Shown: positions 52,420 to 64,000 of the stretch, piece after piece
How positions within the stretch are numbered: the stretch's first letter is position 1
How the letters are laid out: each line of letters begins with the position of its first letter
Assembly: GCA_949128115.1 (NCBI GenBank)
Contig: OX421966.1
Coordinates: 53,441,416 to 53,505,415 of the forward strand
Direction of reading: 5' to 3'
DNA: 64,000 bases
Source of the DNA: Anaspis maculata
Taxonomy: Eukaryota; Arthropoda; Insecta; Coleoptera; Scraptiidae
Position numbers and translations under genes: made by a program
Notes under the pieces: model-generated
Database searches by the model: none
What the model was told of the DNA's origin: nothing
Seen by the model: only the letters and a program-made list of their open reading frames with translations

Positions 52420-53138
52420 GGTTGATGGAGAAAACTTTTTAGAAACACAATTTATACACACACGATGCTTTCGGTGAGACTGATCGACTGGGAATGGAAG
52501 AGGGCATATTCGAGGGAGGCCCTTTATACTTTCTAGCTGTGCCCACTTCGAAATACCGTCAGGCAACCTTCCATTGTCTCGCGAAACACAAAAGCCACTT
52601 TCGTTCCTTTGTCGCTTTGTACGAGAAGGCTCGGGCCATAAAGGCATTCGGATTATGGTCAGTTTCGATTGTGGATTGTTCTGGAAAAATCCATTTCGGG
52701 TACCTACCCATCACCTGTCTATCCACGTGGGCTCACTATCGATTTTTTTTTTCCGATATATAGCCTTGTCGATCAAGACATTCCCAAAACGACTGGCAAC
52801 CTGAGATTTCGGGAAGAGATTTCAGGATCAAAGGAGGACGTAGGTGGGAATTGAATGAGAAGCAAATTCATCAGTAGCGATTTATTCAAGTCACCCATCC
52901 ACCCACGTGGGCTCACCATCGATTTTTTTTCCTCCGTTTTTTTTTTTTCGGGTATATAGCCTTGTCGATCAAAACATCCCCAGAACGACCGGCAACCCGA
53001 GATTTCGGTATGAGATTTCAGGATCAAAGGAGGGCGTAGGTGGGAATTGAATGAAAAGCAAATTTATCAGTAGCGATTTATTCAAGTGAAAAAAATATAT
53101 ATACATATGTGACCAGTTATTGATCAGAAGCAGGTCGT

Positions 53139-54104
53139 CTAGACGGCGACTGGTCGTTTTGGCAGAATTCCACGCAATTCTTCCTCAGACAGCTTTTTAA
53201 ATTGATTATCGGCCGATTTCAGGCACAAGGACAACCAGAATTTGCTATTTCTGTCAATCTTCTCATCCGTGACCGATATGTCTCGGATATGATCGATCAG
53301 ACTGCTAGTTTCCTGCGGATGATTCGTCGACATAATATGTCCGTTTTGGAGCAGCTGCATGGCAGCCGTCTCGACGTCTCCGGCAGATCTGGTTTCTAGC
53401 AATTCTCGCAGGCATCTCATCAGAGCCGTGGTCAGATAATCGTAGTGCTCGCCGTCCACCGTTCTGGCCTTGAACAGGAAATCACCCATTATGGCCACCG
53501 AGACGGCAAAGTACTCGGGTTTCATGGTTCTGACTGACTCACGGGCTGAAAAAAAAAATTGGATTAGAACAATATAAAACGGTTATATGAAGAGAAAGAT
53601 TATGCTGGGATTCGTTCAGGTGGGCACTACTTACTTATGAAGAGCCTTTCGAGATACGCCAGGAATAAGTCTTTCAGATTTTGCGAGTTCACCTCGACCT
53701 TGTAGAACGCGCGTGAGCTTGTCCACATGACGAATTTGGTCGCAAGTTCAGCGTCGTACAGACACCTGACGTAGAGGCACTTTATCGTCTCGCTGGAAAA
53801 AAAAATCGGCGTTATTCTCTCACTAACATCAGTTGAATTTGAAGATCACTCACTTGACTTCTTCCTGTGTTGTTACGCTCTTGGACCAGAACTCAAGTAG
53901 AAACTTGGTTTTTTGGGTGAACTTGATACCGTCATCCGCCTGATCCAATAAGGAGAGTCTCCTAGCCAGCTCGTCCACCATTTTGCACTCTGGTGTAATT
54001 GGTTCCTTGTTGGGCGTTGAAGACGAAGAGGCCCGCTCGTTAACCGGCGTTACCTCTCCAGGTCTCCCAGCGCCACGTCCACAACTCACTTTTGCTTGAT
54101 TCAT
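53139..54104 (-). CDS. MIF4G-like array gene, copy 32
   Basis: Exons 54104-53854, 53792-53635 and 53545-53139. S84N and G promoter-side form, matching copy 31 at all markers. Confidence 0.85.
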
Positions 54105-54823
54105 GGTTGATGGAGAAAACTTTTTAGAAACACAATTTATACACACACGATGCTTTCGGTGAGACTGATCGACTGGGAATGGAAGAGGGCATATTCGAGG
54201 GAGGCCCTTTATACTTTCTAGCTGTGCCCACTTCGAAATACCGTCAGGCAACCTTCCATTGTCTCGCGAAACACAAAAGCCACTTTCGTTCCTTTGTCGC
54301 TTTGTACGAGAAGGCTCGGGCCATAAAGGCATTCGGATTATGGTCAGTTTCGATTGTGGATTGTTCTGGAAAAATCCATTTCGGGTACCTACCCATCACC
54401 TGTCTATCCACGTGGGCTCACTATCGATTTTTTTTTTCCGATATATAGCCTTGTCGATCAAGACATTCCCAAAACGACTGGCAACCTGAGATTTCGGGAA
54501 GAGATTTCAGGATCAAAGGAGGACGTAGGTGGGAATTGAATGAGAAGCAAATTCATCAGTAGCGATTTATTCAAGTCACCCATCCACCCACGTGGGCTCA
54601 CCATCGATTTTTTTTCCTCCGTTTTTTTTTTTTCGGGTATATAGCCTTGTCGATCAAAACATCCCCAGAACGACCGGCAACCCGAGATTTCGGTATGAGA
54701 TTTCAGGATCAAAGGAGGGCGTAGGTGGGAATTGAATGAAAAGCAAATTTATCAGTAGCGATTTATTCAAGTGAAAAAAATATATATACATATGTGACCA
54801 GTTATTGATCAGAAGCAGGTCGT

Positions 54824-55788
54824 CTAGACGGCGACTGGTCGTTTTGGCAGAATTCCACGCAATTCTTCCTCAGACAGCTTTTTAAATTGATTATCGGCCG
54901 ATTTCAGGCACAAGGACAACCAGAATTTGCTATTTCTGTCAATCTTCTCATCCGTGACCGATATGTCTCGGATATGATCGATCAGACTGCTAGTTTCCTG
55001 CGGATGATTCGTCGACATAATATGTCCGTTTTGGAGCAGCTGCATGGCAGCCGTCTCGACGTCTCCGGCAGATCTGGTTTCTAGCAATTCTCGCAGGCAT
55101 CTCATCAGAGCCGTGGTCAGATAATCGTAGTGCTCGCCGTCCACCGTTCTGGCCTTGAACAGGAAATCACCCATTATGGCCACCGAGACGGCAAAGTACT
55201 CGGGTTTCATGGTTCTGACTGACTCACGGGCTGAAAAAAAAAATTGGATTAGAACAATATAAAACGGTTATATGAAGAGACGATTATGCTGGGATTCGTT
55301 CAGGTGGGCACTACTTACTTATGAAGAGCCTCTCGAGATACGCCAGGAATAAGTCTTTCAGATTTTGCGAGTTCACCTCGACCTTGTAGAACGCGCGTGA
55401 GCTTGTCCACATGACGAATTTGGTCGCAAGTTCAGCGTCGTACAGACACCTGACGTAGAGGCACTTTATCGTCTCGCTGGAAAAAAAAATCGGCGTTATT
55501 CTCTCACTAACATCAGTTGAATTTGAAGATCACTCACCTGACTTCTTCCTGTGTTGTTACGCTCTTGGACCAGAACTCAAGTAGAAACTTGGTTTTTTGG
55601 GTGAACTTGATACCGTCATCCGCCTGATCCAATAAGGAGAGTCTCCTAGCCAGCTCGTCCACCATTTTGCACTCTGGTGTAATTGGTTCCTTGTTGGGCG
55701 TTGAAGACGAAGAGGCCCGCTCGTTAACCGGCGTTACCTCTCCAGGTCTCCCAGCGCCACGTCCACAACTCACTTTTGCTTGATTCAT
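54824..55788 (-). CDS. MIF4G-like array gene, copy 33
   Basis: Exons 55788-55538, 55476-55319 and 55230-54824; consensus protein. Intron 2 is 88 nt because AA is replaced by C at 55281, away from the splice signals. E132 GAG codon as in copies 19 and 20. Confidence 0.85.
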
Positions 55789-56507
55789 GGTTGATGGAGA
55801 AAACTTTTTAGAAACACAATTTATACACACACGATGCTTTCGGTAAGACTGATCGACTGGGAATGGAAGAGGGCATATTCGAGGGAGGCCCTTTATACTT
55901 TCTAGCTGTGCCCACTTCGAAATACCGTCAGGCAACCTTCCATTGTCTCGCGAAACACAAAAGCCACTTTCGTTCCTTTGTCGCTTTGTACGAGAAGGCT
56001 CGGGCCATAAAGGCATTCGGATTATGGTCAGTTTCGATTGTGGATTGTTCTGGAAAAATCCATTTCGGGTACCTACCCATCACCTGTCTATCCACGTGGG
56101 CTCACTATCGATTTTTTTTTTCCGATATATAGCCTTGTCGATCAAGACATTCCCAAAACGACTGGCAACCTGAGATTTCGGGAAGAGATTTCAGGATCAA
56201 AGGAGGACGTAGGTGGGAATTGAATGAGAAGCAAATTCATCAGTAGCGATTTATTCAAGTCACCCATCCACCCACGTGGGCTCACCATCGATTTTTTTTC
56301 CTCCGTTTTTTTTTTTTCGGGTATATAGCCTTGTCGATCAAAACATCCCCAGAACGACCGGCAACCCGAGATTTCGGTATGAGATTTCAGGATCAAAGGA
56401 GGGCGTAGGTGGGAATTGAATGAAAAGCAAATTTATCAGTAGCGATTTATTCAAGTGAAAAAAATATATATACATATGTGACCAGTTATTGATCAGAAGC
56501 AGGTCGT

Positions 56508-57473
56508 CTAGACGGCGACTGGTCGTTTTGGCAGAATTCCACGCAATTCTTCCTCAGACAGCTTTTTAAATTGATTATCGGCCGATTTCAGGCACAAGGA
56601 CAACCAGAATTTGCTATTTCTGTCAATCTTCTCATCCGTGACCGATATGTCTCGGATATGATCGATCAGACTGCTAGTTTCCTGCGGATGATTCGTCGAC
56701 ATAATATGTCCGTTTTGGAGCAGCTGCATGGCAGCCGTCTCGACGTCTCCGGCAGATCTGGTTTCTAGCAATTCTCGCAGGCATCTCATCAGAGCCGTGG
56801 TCAGATAATCGTAGTGCTCGCCGTCCACCGTTCTGGCCTTGAACAGGAAATCACCCATTATGGCCACCGAGACGGCAAAGTACTCGGGTTTCATGGTTCT
56901 GACTGACTCACGGGCTGAAAAAAAAAATTGGATTAGAACAATATAAAACGGTTATATGAAGAGAAAGATTATGCTGGGATTCGTTCAGGTGGGCACTACT
57001 TACTTATGGAGAGCCTTTCGAGATACGCCAGGAATAAGTCTTTCAGATTTTGCGAGTTCACCTCGACCTTGTAGAACGCGCGTGAGCTTGTCCACATGAC
57101 GAATTTGGTCGCAAGTTCAGCGTCGTACAGACACCTGACGTAGAGGCACTTTATCGTCTCGCTGGAAAAAAAAATCGGCGTTATTCTCTCACTAACATCA
57201 GTTGAATTTGAAGATCACTCACTTGACTTCTTCCTGTGTTGTTACGCTCTTGGACCAGAACTCAAGTAGAAACTTGGTTTTTTGGGTGAACTTGATACCG
57301 TCATCCGCCTGATCCAATAAGGAGAGTCTCCTAGCCAGCTCGTCCACCATTTTGCACTCTGGTGTAATTGGTTCCTTGTTGGGCGTTGAAGACGAAGAGG
57401 CCCGCTCGTTAACCGGCGTTACCTCTCCAGGTCTCCCAGCGCCACGTCCACAACTCACTTTTGCTTGATTCAT
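56508..57473 (-). CDS. MIF4G-like array gene, copy 34
   Basis: Exons 57473-57223, 57161-57004 and 56914-56508. S84N plus private F135S (57009) in the hydrophobic helix ending exon 2, potentially destabilising. Spacer has the nine-T tract and GAATGGG; partner of copy 23. Confidence 0.84.
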
Positions 57474-58191
57474 GGTTGATGGAGAAAACTTTTTAGAAAC
57501 ACAATTTATACACACACGATGCTTTCGGTAAGACTGATCGACTGGGAATGGAAGAGGGCATATTCGAGGGAGGCCCTTTATACTTTCTAGCTGTGCCCAC
57601 TTCGAAATACCGTCAGGCAACCTTCCATTGTCTCGCGAAACACAAAAGCCACTTTCGTTCCTTTGTCGCTTTGTACGAGAAGGCTCGGGCCATAAAGGCA
57701 TTCGGATTATGGTCAGTTTCGATTGTGGATTGTTCTGGAAAAATCCATTTCGGGTACCTACCCATCACCTGTCTATCCACGTGGGCTCACTATCGATTTT
57801 TTTTTCCGATATATAGCCTTGTCGATCAAGACATTCCCAAAACGACTGGCAACCTGAGATTTCGGGAAGAGATTTCAGGATCAAAGGAGGACGTAGGTGG
57901 GAATTGAATGGGAAGCAAATTCATCAGTAGCGATTTATTCAAGTCACCCATCCACCCACGTGGGCTCACCATCGATTTTTTTTCCTCCGTTTTTTTTTTT
58001 TCGGGTATATAGCCTTGTCGATCAAAACATCCCCAGAACGACCGGCAACCCGAGATTTCGGTATGAGATTTCAGGATCAAAGGAGGGCGTAGGTGGGAAT
58101 TGAATGAAAAGCAAATTTATCAGTAGCGATTTATTCAAGTGAAAAAAATATATATACATATGTGACCAGTTATTGATCAGAAGCAGGTCGT

Positions 58192-59157
58192 CTAGACGGC
58201 GACTGGTCGTTTTGGCAGAATTCCACGCAATTCTTCCTCAGACAGCTTTTTAAATTGATTATCGGCCGATTTCAGGCACAAGGACAACCAGAATTTGCTA
58301 TTTCTGTCAATCTTCTCATCCGTGACCGATATGTCTCGGATATGATCGATCAGACTGCTAGTTTCCTGCGGATGATTCGTCGACATAATATGTCCGTTTT
58401 GGAGCAGCTGCATGGCAGCCGTCTCGACGTCTCCGGCAGATCTGGTTTCTAGCAATTCTCGCAGGCATCTCATCAGAGCCGTGGTCAGATAATCGTAGTG
58501 CTCGCCGTCCACCGTTCTGGCCTTGAACAGGAAATCACCCATTATGGCCACCGAGACGGCAAAGTACTCGGGTTTCATGGTTCTGACTGACTCACGGGCT
58601 GAAAAAAAAAATTGGATTAGAACAATATAAAACGGTTATATGAAGAGAAAGATTATGCTGGGATTCGTTCAGGTGGGCACTACTTACTTATGAAGAGCCT
58701 TTCGAGATACGCCAGGAATAAGTCTTTCAGATTTTGCGAGTTCACCTCGACCTTGTAGAACGCGCGTGAGCTTGTCCACATGACGAATTTGGTCGCAAGT
58801 TCAGCGTCGTACAGACACCTGACGTAGAGGCACTTTATCGTCTCGCTGGAAAAAAAAATCGGCGTTATTCTCTCACTAACATCAGTTGAATTTGAAAATC
58901 ACTCACCTGACTTCTTCCTGTGTTGTTACGCTCTTGGACCAGAACTCAAGTAGAAACTTGGTTTTTTGGGTGAACTTGATACCGTCATCCGCCTGATCCA
59001 ATAAGGAGAGTCTCCTAGCCAGCTCGTCCACCATTTTGCACTCTGGTGTAATTGGTTCCTTGTTGGGCGTTGAAGACGAAGAGGCCCGCTCGTTAACCGG
59101 CGTTACCTCTCCAGGTCTCCCAGCGCCACGTCCACAACTCACTTTTGCTTGATTCAT
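58192..59157 (-). CDS. MIF4G-like array gene, copy 35
   Basis: Exons 59157-58907, 58845-58688 and 58598-58192; consensus protein. Private change in intron 1 (58897), beyond the donor hexamer. Cassette markers in the spacer; partner of copy 24. Confidence 0.85.
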
Positions 59158-59875
59158 GGTTGATGGAGAAAACTTTTTAGAAACACAATTTATACACACA
59201 CGATGCTTTCGGTAAGACTGATCGACTGGGAATGGAAGAGGGCATATTCGAGGGAGGCCCTTTATACTTTCTAGCTGTGCCCACTTCGAAATACCGTCAG
59301 GCAACCTTCCATTGTCTCGCGAAACACAAAAGCCACTTTCGTTCCTTTGTCGCTTTGTACGAGAAGGCTCGGGCCATAAAGGCATTCGGATTATGGTCAG
59401 TTTCGATTGTGGATTGTTCTGGAAAAATCCATTTCGGGTACCTACCCATCACCTGTCTATCCACGTGGGCTCACTATCGATTTTTTTTTCCGATATATAG
59501 CCTTGTCGATCAAGACATTCCCAAAACGACTGGCAACCTGAGATTTCGGGAAGAGATTTCAGGATCAAAGGAGGACGTAGGTGGGAATTGAATGGGAAGC
59601 AAATTCATCAGTAGCGATTTATTCAAGTCACCCATCCACCCACGTGGGCTCACCATCGATTTTTTTTCCTCCGTTTTTTTTTTTTCGGGTATATAGCCTT
59701 GTCGATCAAAACATCCCCAGAACGACCGGCAACCCGAGATTTCGGTATGAGATTTCAGGATCAAAGGAGGGCGTAGGTGGGAATTGAATGAAAAGCAAAT
59801 TTATCAGTAGCGATTTATTCAAGTGAAAAAAATATATATACATATGTGACCAGTTATTGATCAGAAGCAGGTCGT

Positions 59876-60841
59876 CTAGACGGCGACTGGTCGTTTTGGC
59901 AGAATTCCACGCAATTCTTCCTCAGACAGCTTTTTAAATTGATTATCGGCCGATTTCAGGCACAAGGACAACCAGAATTTGCTATTTCTGTCAATCTTCT
60001 CATCCGTGACCGATATGTCTCGGATATGATCGATCAGACTGCTAGTTTCCTGCGGATGATTCGTCGACATAATATGTCCGTTTTGGAGCAGCTGCATGGC
60101 AGCCGTCTCGACGTCTCCGGCAGATCTGGTTTCTAGCAATTCTCGCAGGCATCTCATCAGAGCCGTGGTCAGATAATCGTAGTGCTCGCCGTCCACCGTT
60201 CTGGCCTTGAACAGGAAATCACCCATTATGGCCACCGAGACGGCAAAGTACTCGGGTTTCATGGTTCTGACTGACTCACGGGCTGAAAAAAAAAATTGGA
60301 TTAGAACAATATAAAACGGTTATATGAAGAGAAAGATTATGCTGGGATTCGTTCAGGTGGGCACTACTTACTTATGAAGAGCCTTTCGAGATACGCCAGG
60401 AATAAGTCTTTCAGATTTTGCGAGTTCACCTCGACCTTGTAGAACGCGCGTGAGCTTGTCCACATGACGAATTTGGTCGCAAGTTCAGCGTCGTACAGAC
60501 ACCTGACGTAGAGGCACTTTATCGTCTCGCTGGAAAAAAAAATCGGCGTTATTCTCTCACTAACATCAGTTGAATTTGAAGATCACTCACCTGACTTCTT
60601 CCTGTGTTGTTACGCTCTTGGACCAGAACTCAAGTAGAAACTTGGTTTTTTGGGTGAACTTGATACCGTCATCCGCCTGATCCAATAAGGAGAGTCTCCT
60701 AGCCAGCTCGTCCACCATTTTGCACTCTGGTGTAATTGGTTCCTTGTTGGGCGTTGAAGACGAAGAGGCCCGCTCGTTAACCGGCGTTACCTCTCCAGGT
60801 CTCCCAGCGCCACGTCCACAACTCACTTTTGCTTGATTCAT
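59876..60841 (-). CDS. MIF4G-like array gene, copy 36
   Basis: Exons 60841-60591, 60529-60372 and 60282-59876; consensus protein and spacer; partner of copy 25. Confidence 0.85.
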
Positions 60842-61560
60842 GGTTGATGGAGAAAACTTTTTAGAAACACAATTTATACACACACGATGCTTTCGGTAAG
60901 ACTGATCGACTGGGAATGGAAGAGGGCATATTCGAGGGAGGCCCTTTATACTTTCTAGCTGTGCCCACTTCGAAATACCGTCAGGCAACCTTCCATTGTC
61001 TCGCGAAACACAAAAGCCACTTTCGTTCCTTTGTCGCTTTGTACGAGAAGGCTCGGGCCATAAAGGCATTCGGATTATGGTCAGTTTCGATTGTGGATTG
61101 TTCTGGAAAAATCCATTTCGGGTACCTACCCATCACCTGTCTATCCACGTGGGCTCACTATCGATTTTTTTTTTCCGATATATAGCCTTGTCGATCAAGA
61201 CATTCCCAAAACGACTGGCAACCTGAGATTTCGGGAAGAGATTTCAGGATCAAAGGAGGACGTAGGTGGGAATTGAATGAGAAGCAAATTCATCAGTAGC
61301 GATTTATTCAAGTCACCCATCCACCCACGTGGGCTCACCATCGATTTTTTTTCCTCCGTTTTTTTTTTTTCGGGTATATAGCCTTGTCGATCAAAACATC
61401 CCCAGAACGACCGGCAACCCGAGATTTCGGTATGAGATTTCAGGATCAAAGGAGGGCGTAGGTGGGAATTGAATGAAAAGCAAATTTATCAGTAGCGATT
61501 TATTCAAGTGAAAAAAATATATATACATATGTGACCAGTTATTGATCAGAAGCAGGTCGT

Positions 61561-62526
61561 CTAGACGGCGACTGGTCGTTTTGGCAGAATTCCACGCAAT
61601 TCTTCCTCAGACAGCTTTTTAAATTGATTATCGGCCGATTTCAGGCACAAGGACAACCAGAATTTGCTATTTCTGTCAATCTTCTCATCCGTGACCGATA
61701 TGTCTCGGATATGATCGATCAGACTGCTAGTTTCCTGCGGATGATTCGTCGACATAATATGTCCGTTTTGGAGCAGCTGCATGGCAGCCGTCTCGACGTC
61801 TCCGGCAGATCTGGTTTCTAGCAATTCTCGCAGGCATCTCATCAGAGCCGTGGTCAGATAATCGTAGTGCTCGCCGTCCACCGTTCTGGCCTTGAACAGG
61901 AAATCACCCATTATGGCCACCGAGACGGCAAAGTACTCGGGTTTCATGGTTCTGACTGACTCACGGGCTGAAAAAAAAAATTGGGTTAGAACAATATAAA
62001 ACGGTTATATGAAGAGAAAGATTATGCTGGGATTCGTTCAGGTGGGCACTACTTACTTATGAAGAGCCTTTCGAGATACGCCAGGAATAAGTCTTTCAGA
62101 TTTTGCGAGTTCACCTCGACCTTGTAGAACGCGCGTGAGCTTGTCCACATGACGAATTTGGTCGCAAGTTCAGCGTCGTACAGACACCTGACGTAGAGGC
62201 ACTTTATCGTCTCGCTGGAAAAAAAAATCGGCGTTATTCTCTCACTAACATCAGTTGAATTTGAAGATCACTCACCTGACTTCTTCCTGTGTTGTTACGC
62301 TCTTGGACCAGAACTCAAGTAGAAACTTGGTTTTTTGGGTGAACTTGATACCGTCATCCGCCTGATCCAATAAGGAGAGTCTCCTAGCCAGCTCGTCCAC
62401 CATTTTGCACTCTGGTGTAATTGGTTCCTTGTTGGGCGTTGAAGACGAAGAGGCCCGCTCGTTAACCGGCGTTACCTCTCCAGGTCTCCCAGCGCCACGT
62501 CCACAACTCACTTTTGCTTGATTCAT
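61561..62526 (-). CDS. MIF4G-like array gene, copy 37
   Basis: Exons 62526-62276, 62214-62057 and 61967-61561; consensus protein. C-form branch site and 13-T spacer tract, as in its partner copy 26. Last complete gene in the window. Confidence 0.85.
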
Positions 62527-63246
62527 GGTTGATGGAGAAAACTTTTTAGAAACACAATTTATACACACACGATGCTTTCGGTAAGACTGATCGACTGGGA
62601 ATGGAAGAGGGCATATTCGAGGGAGGCCCTTTATACTTTCTAGCTGTGCCCACTTCGAAATACCGTCAGGCAACCTTCCATTGTCTCGCGAAACACAAAA
62701 GCCACTTTCGTTCCTTTGTCGCTTTGTACGAGAAGGCTCGGGCCATAAAGGCATTCGGATTATGGTCAGTTTCGATTGTGGATTGTTCTGGAAAAATCCA
62801 TTTCGGGTACCTACCCATCACCTGTCTATCCACGTGGGCTCACTATCGATTTTTTTTTTCCGATATATAGCCTTGTCGATCAAGACATTCCCAAAACGAC
62901 TGGCAACCTGAGATTTCGGGAAGAGATTTCAGGATCAAAGGAGGACGTAGGTGGGAATTGAATGAGAAGCAAATTCATCAGTAGCGATTTATTCAAGTCA
63001 CCCATCCACCCACGTGGGCTCACCATCGATTTTTTTTCCTCCGTTTTTTTTTTTTTCGGGTATATAGCCTTGTCGATCAAAACATCCCCAGAACGACCGG
63101 CAACCCGAGATTTCGGTATGAGATTTCAGGATCAAAGGAGGGCGTAGGTGGGAATTGAATGAAAAGCAAATTTATCAGTAGCGATTTATTCAAGTGAAAA
63201 AAATATATATACATATGTGACCAGTTATTGATCAGAAGCAGGTCGT

Positions 63247-64000
63247 CTAGACGGCGACTGGTCGTTTTGGCAGAATTCCACGCAATTCTTCCTCAGACAG
63301 CTTTTTAAATTGATTATCGGCCGATTTCAGGCACAAGGACAACCAGAATTTGCTATTTCTGTCAATCTTCTCATCCGTGACCGATATGTCTCGGATATGA
63401 TCGATCAGACTGCTAGTTTCCTGCGGATGATTCGTCGACATAATATGTCCGTTTTGGAGCAGCTGCATGGCAGCCGTCTCGACGTCTCCGGCAGATCTGG
63501 TTTCTAGCAATTCTCGCAGGCATCTCATCAGAGCCGTGGTCAGATAATCGTAGTGCTCGCCGTCCACCGTTCTGGCCTTGAACAGGAAATCACCCATTAT
63601 GGCCACCGAGACGGCAAAGTACTCGGGTTTCATGGTTCTGACTGACTCACGGGCTGAAAAAAAAAATTGGATTAGAACAATATAAAACGGTTATATGAAG
63701 AGAAAGATTATGCTGGGATTCGTTCAGGTGGGCACTACTTACTTATGAAGAGCCTTTCGAGATACGCCAGGAATAAGTCTTTCAGGTTTTGCGAGTTCAC
63801 CTCGACCTTGTAGAACGCGCGTGAGCTTGTCCACATGACGAATTTGGTCGCAAGTTCAGCGTCGTACAGACACCTGACGTAGAGGCACTTTATCGTCTCG
63901 CTGGAAAAAAAAATCGGCGTTAATCTCTCACTAACATCAGTTGAATTTGAAGATCACTCACCTGACTTCTTCCTGTGTTGTTACGCTCTTGGACCAGAAC
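63247..64000 (-). CDS. MIF4G-like array gene, copy 38 (5' end cut by window end)
   Basis: Exon 3 (63653-63247) and exon 2 (63900-63743) are complete. Only the last 39 bp of exon 1 (64000-63962) are present, so the start codon and promoter lie beyond the window. N122 AAC codon and GATTAAC intron 1, as in its partner copy 27. Confidence 0.8.

Larger units (their letters stand above)
1..64000 (-). repeat. Tandem gene array, ~1,685-bp unit, ~38 units
   Basis: Uninterrupted head-to-tail repetition of one unit across the window; all units have the same orientation. Distances between successive stop codons are 1,683-1,686 bp, and the length differences come mainly from homopolymer tracts: oligo-A at the two intron acceptors and oligo-T in the spacer. 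Copies differ by only a few substitutions each. Neither array edge is present: position 1 lies in exon 1 of one copy and position 64000 in exon 1 of another. Nothing other than this unit occurs anywhere in the window. Confidence 0.99.
56508..64000. repeat. Five-unit higher-order block, second example (copies 34-38)
   Basis: Partner of 37977-45469, in the same order and with the same unit lengths (1684, 1684, 1685, 1686). It may continue past the window. It stops on the left, because copies 22 and 33 and their spacers differ. Confidence 0.85.

Noticed and set aside
1..64000. CRISPR array, simple satellite, rDNA or histone cluster
   Set aside because: The repeat unit is a 1.7-kb spliced gene with spacer, not short repeats with unique spacers. 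It contains no rRNA-like sequence and its product is not a histone.
1..64000. Transposable element array
   Set aside because: No transposase, reverse transcriptase, terminal repeats or target-site duplications were seen. The only internal repeats are the direct ~180-bp pair in the spacer.

Overview
The whole 64 kb window is one head-to-tail tandem array. A unit of about 1,685 bp (observed 1,683-1,686) repeats about 38 times with no interruption and no unique flank, so the window lies inside a larger array. Every unit carries one intact three-exon gene on the minus strand. There are 37 complete copies plus two cut by the window edges (5' exon of one at 1-189; 3' part of another at 63247-64000).

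The organism is a eukaryote, most likely an insect and quite possibly a drosophilid. Evidence is two very short GT-AG introns (61 and 89 nt) with oligo-T tracts directly before the acceptor, a CTAAT/CTAAC branch-site motif, an AATAAA signal 57 nt after the stop and a DRE-like TATCGATT motif. No species can be named from the sequence alone. There are no bacterial genes, rRNA, tRNA, CRISPR or recognisable transposon.

Unit layout in the direction of transcription (decreasing coordinates): a spacer of about 720 bp with candidate core-promoter motifs; exon 1 (251 bp); intron 1 (61 bp); exon 2 (158 bp); intron 2 (89 bp); exon 3 (407 bp); a short AT-rich 3' UTR with AATAAA; then a tandem pair of about 180-bp subrepeats that duplicates the 3' end region, including a second AATAAA and a CACGTG motif. 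The spliced frame is open across both junctions and gives 271 residues: a Ser/Gly/Arg-rich N-terminal tail of about 42 residues, then an all-helical region of about 210 residues that looks like an MIF4G domain of the Paip1/MIF4GD/CTIF type. That assignment is by eye.

The copies are nearly identical and none has a stop or frameshift. The few variants show how the array evolves. A five-unit block (37977-45469) recurs 11 units later (56508-64000), and its first two units occur a third time at 48086-51453. Markers 300-350 bp apart occur in all four combinations, which indicates exchange or conversion between copies. Private mutations are denser in the first 17 kb. The most interesting reading is an actively homogenised, amplified MIF4G-like gene family, comparable in form to amplified germline or sex-chromosome gene arrays of Drosophila. 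Chromosome, expression and function cannot be seen here.
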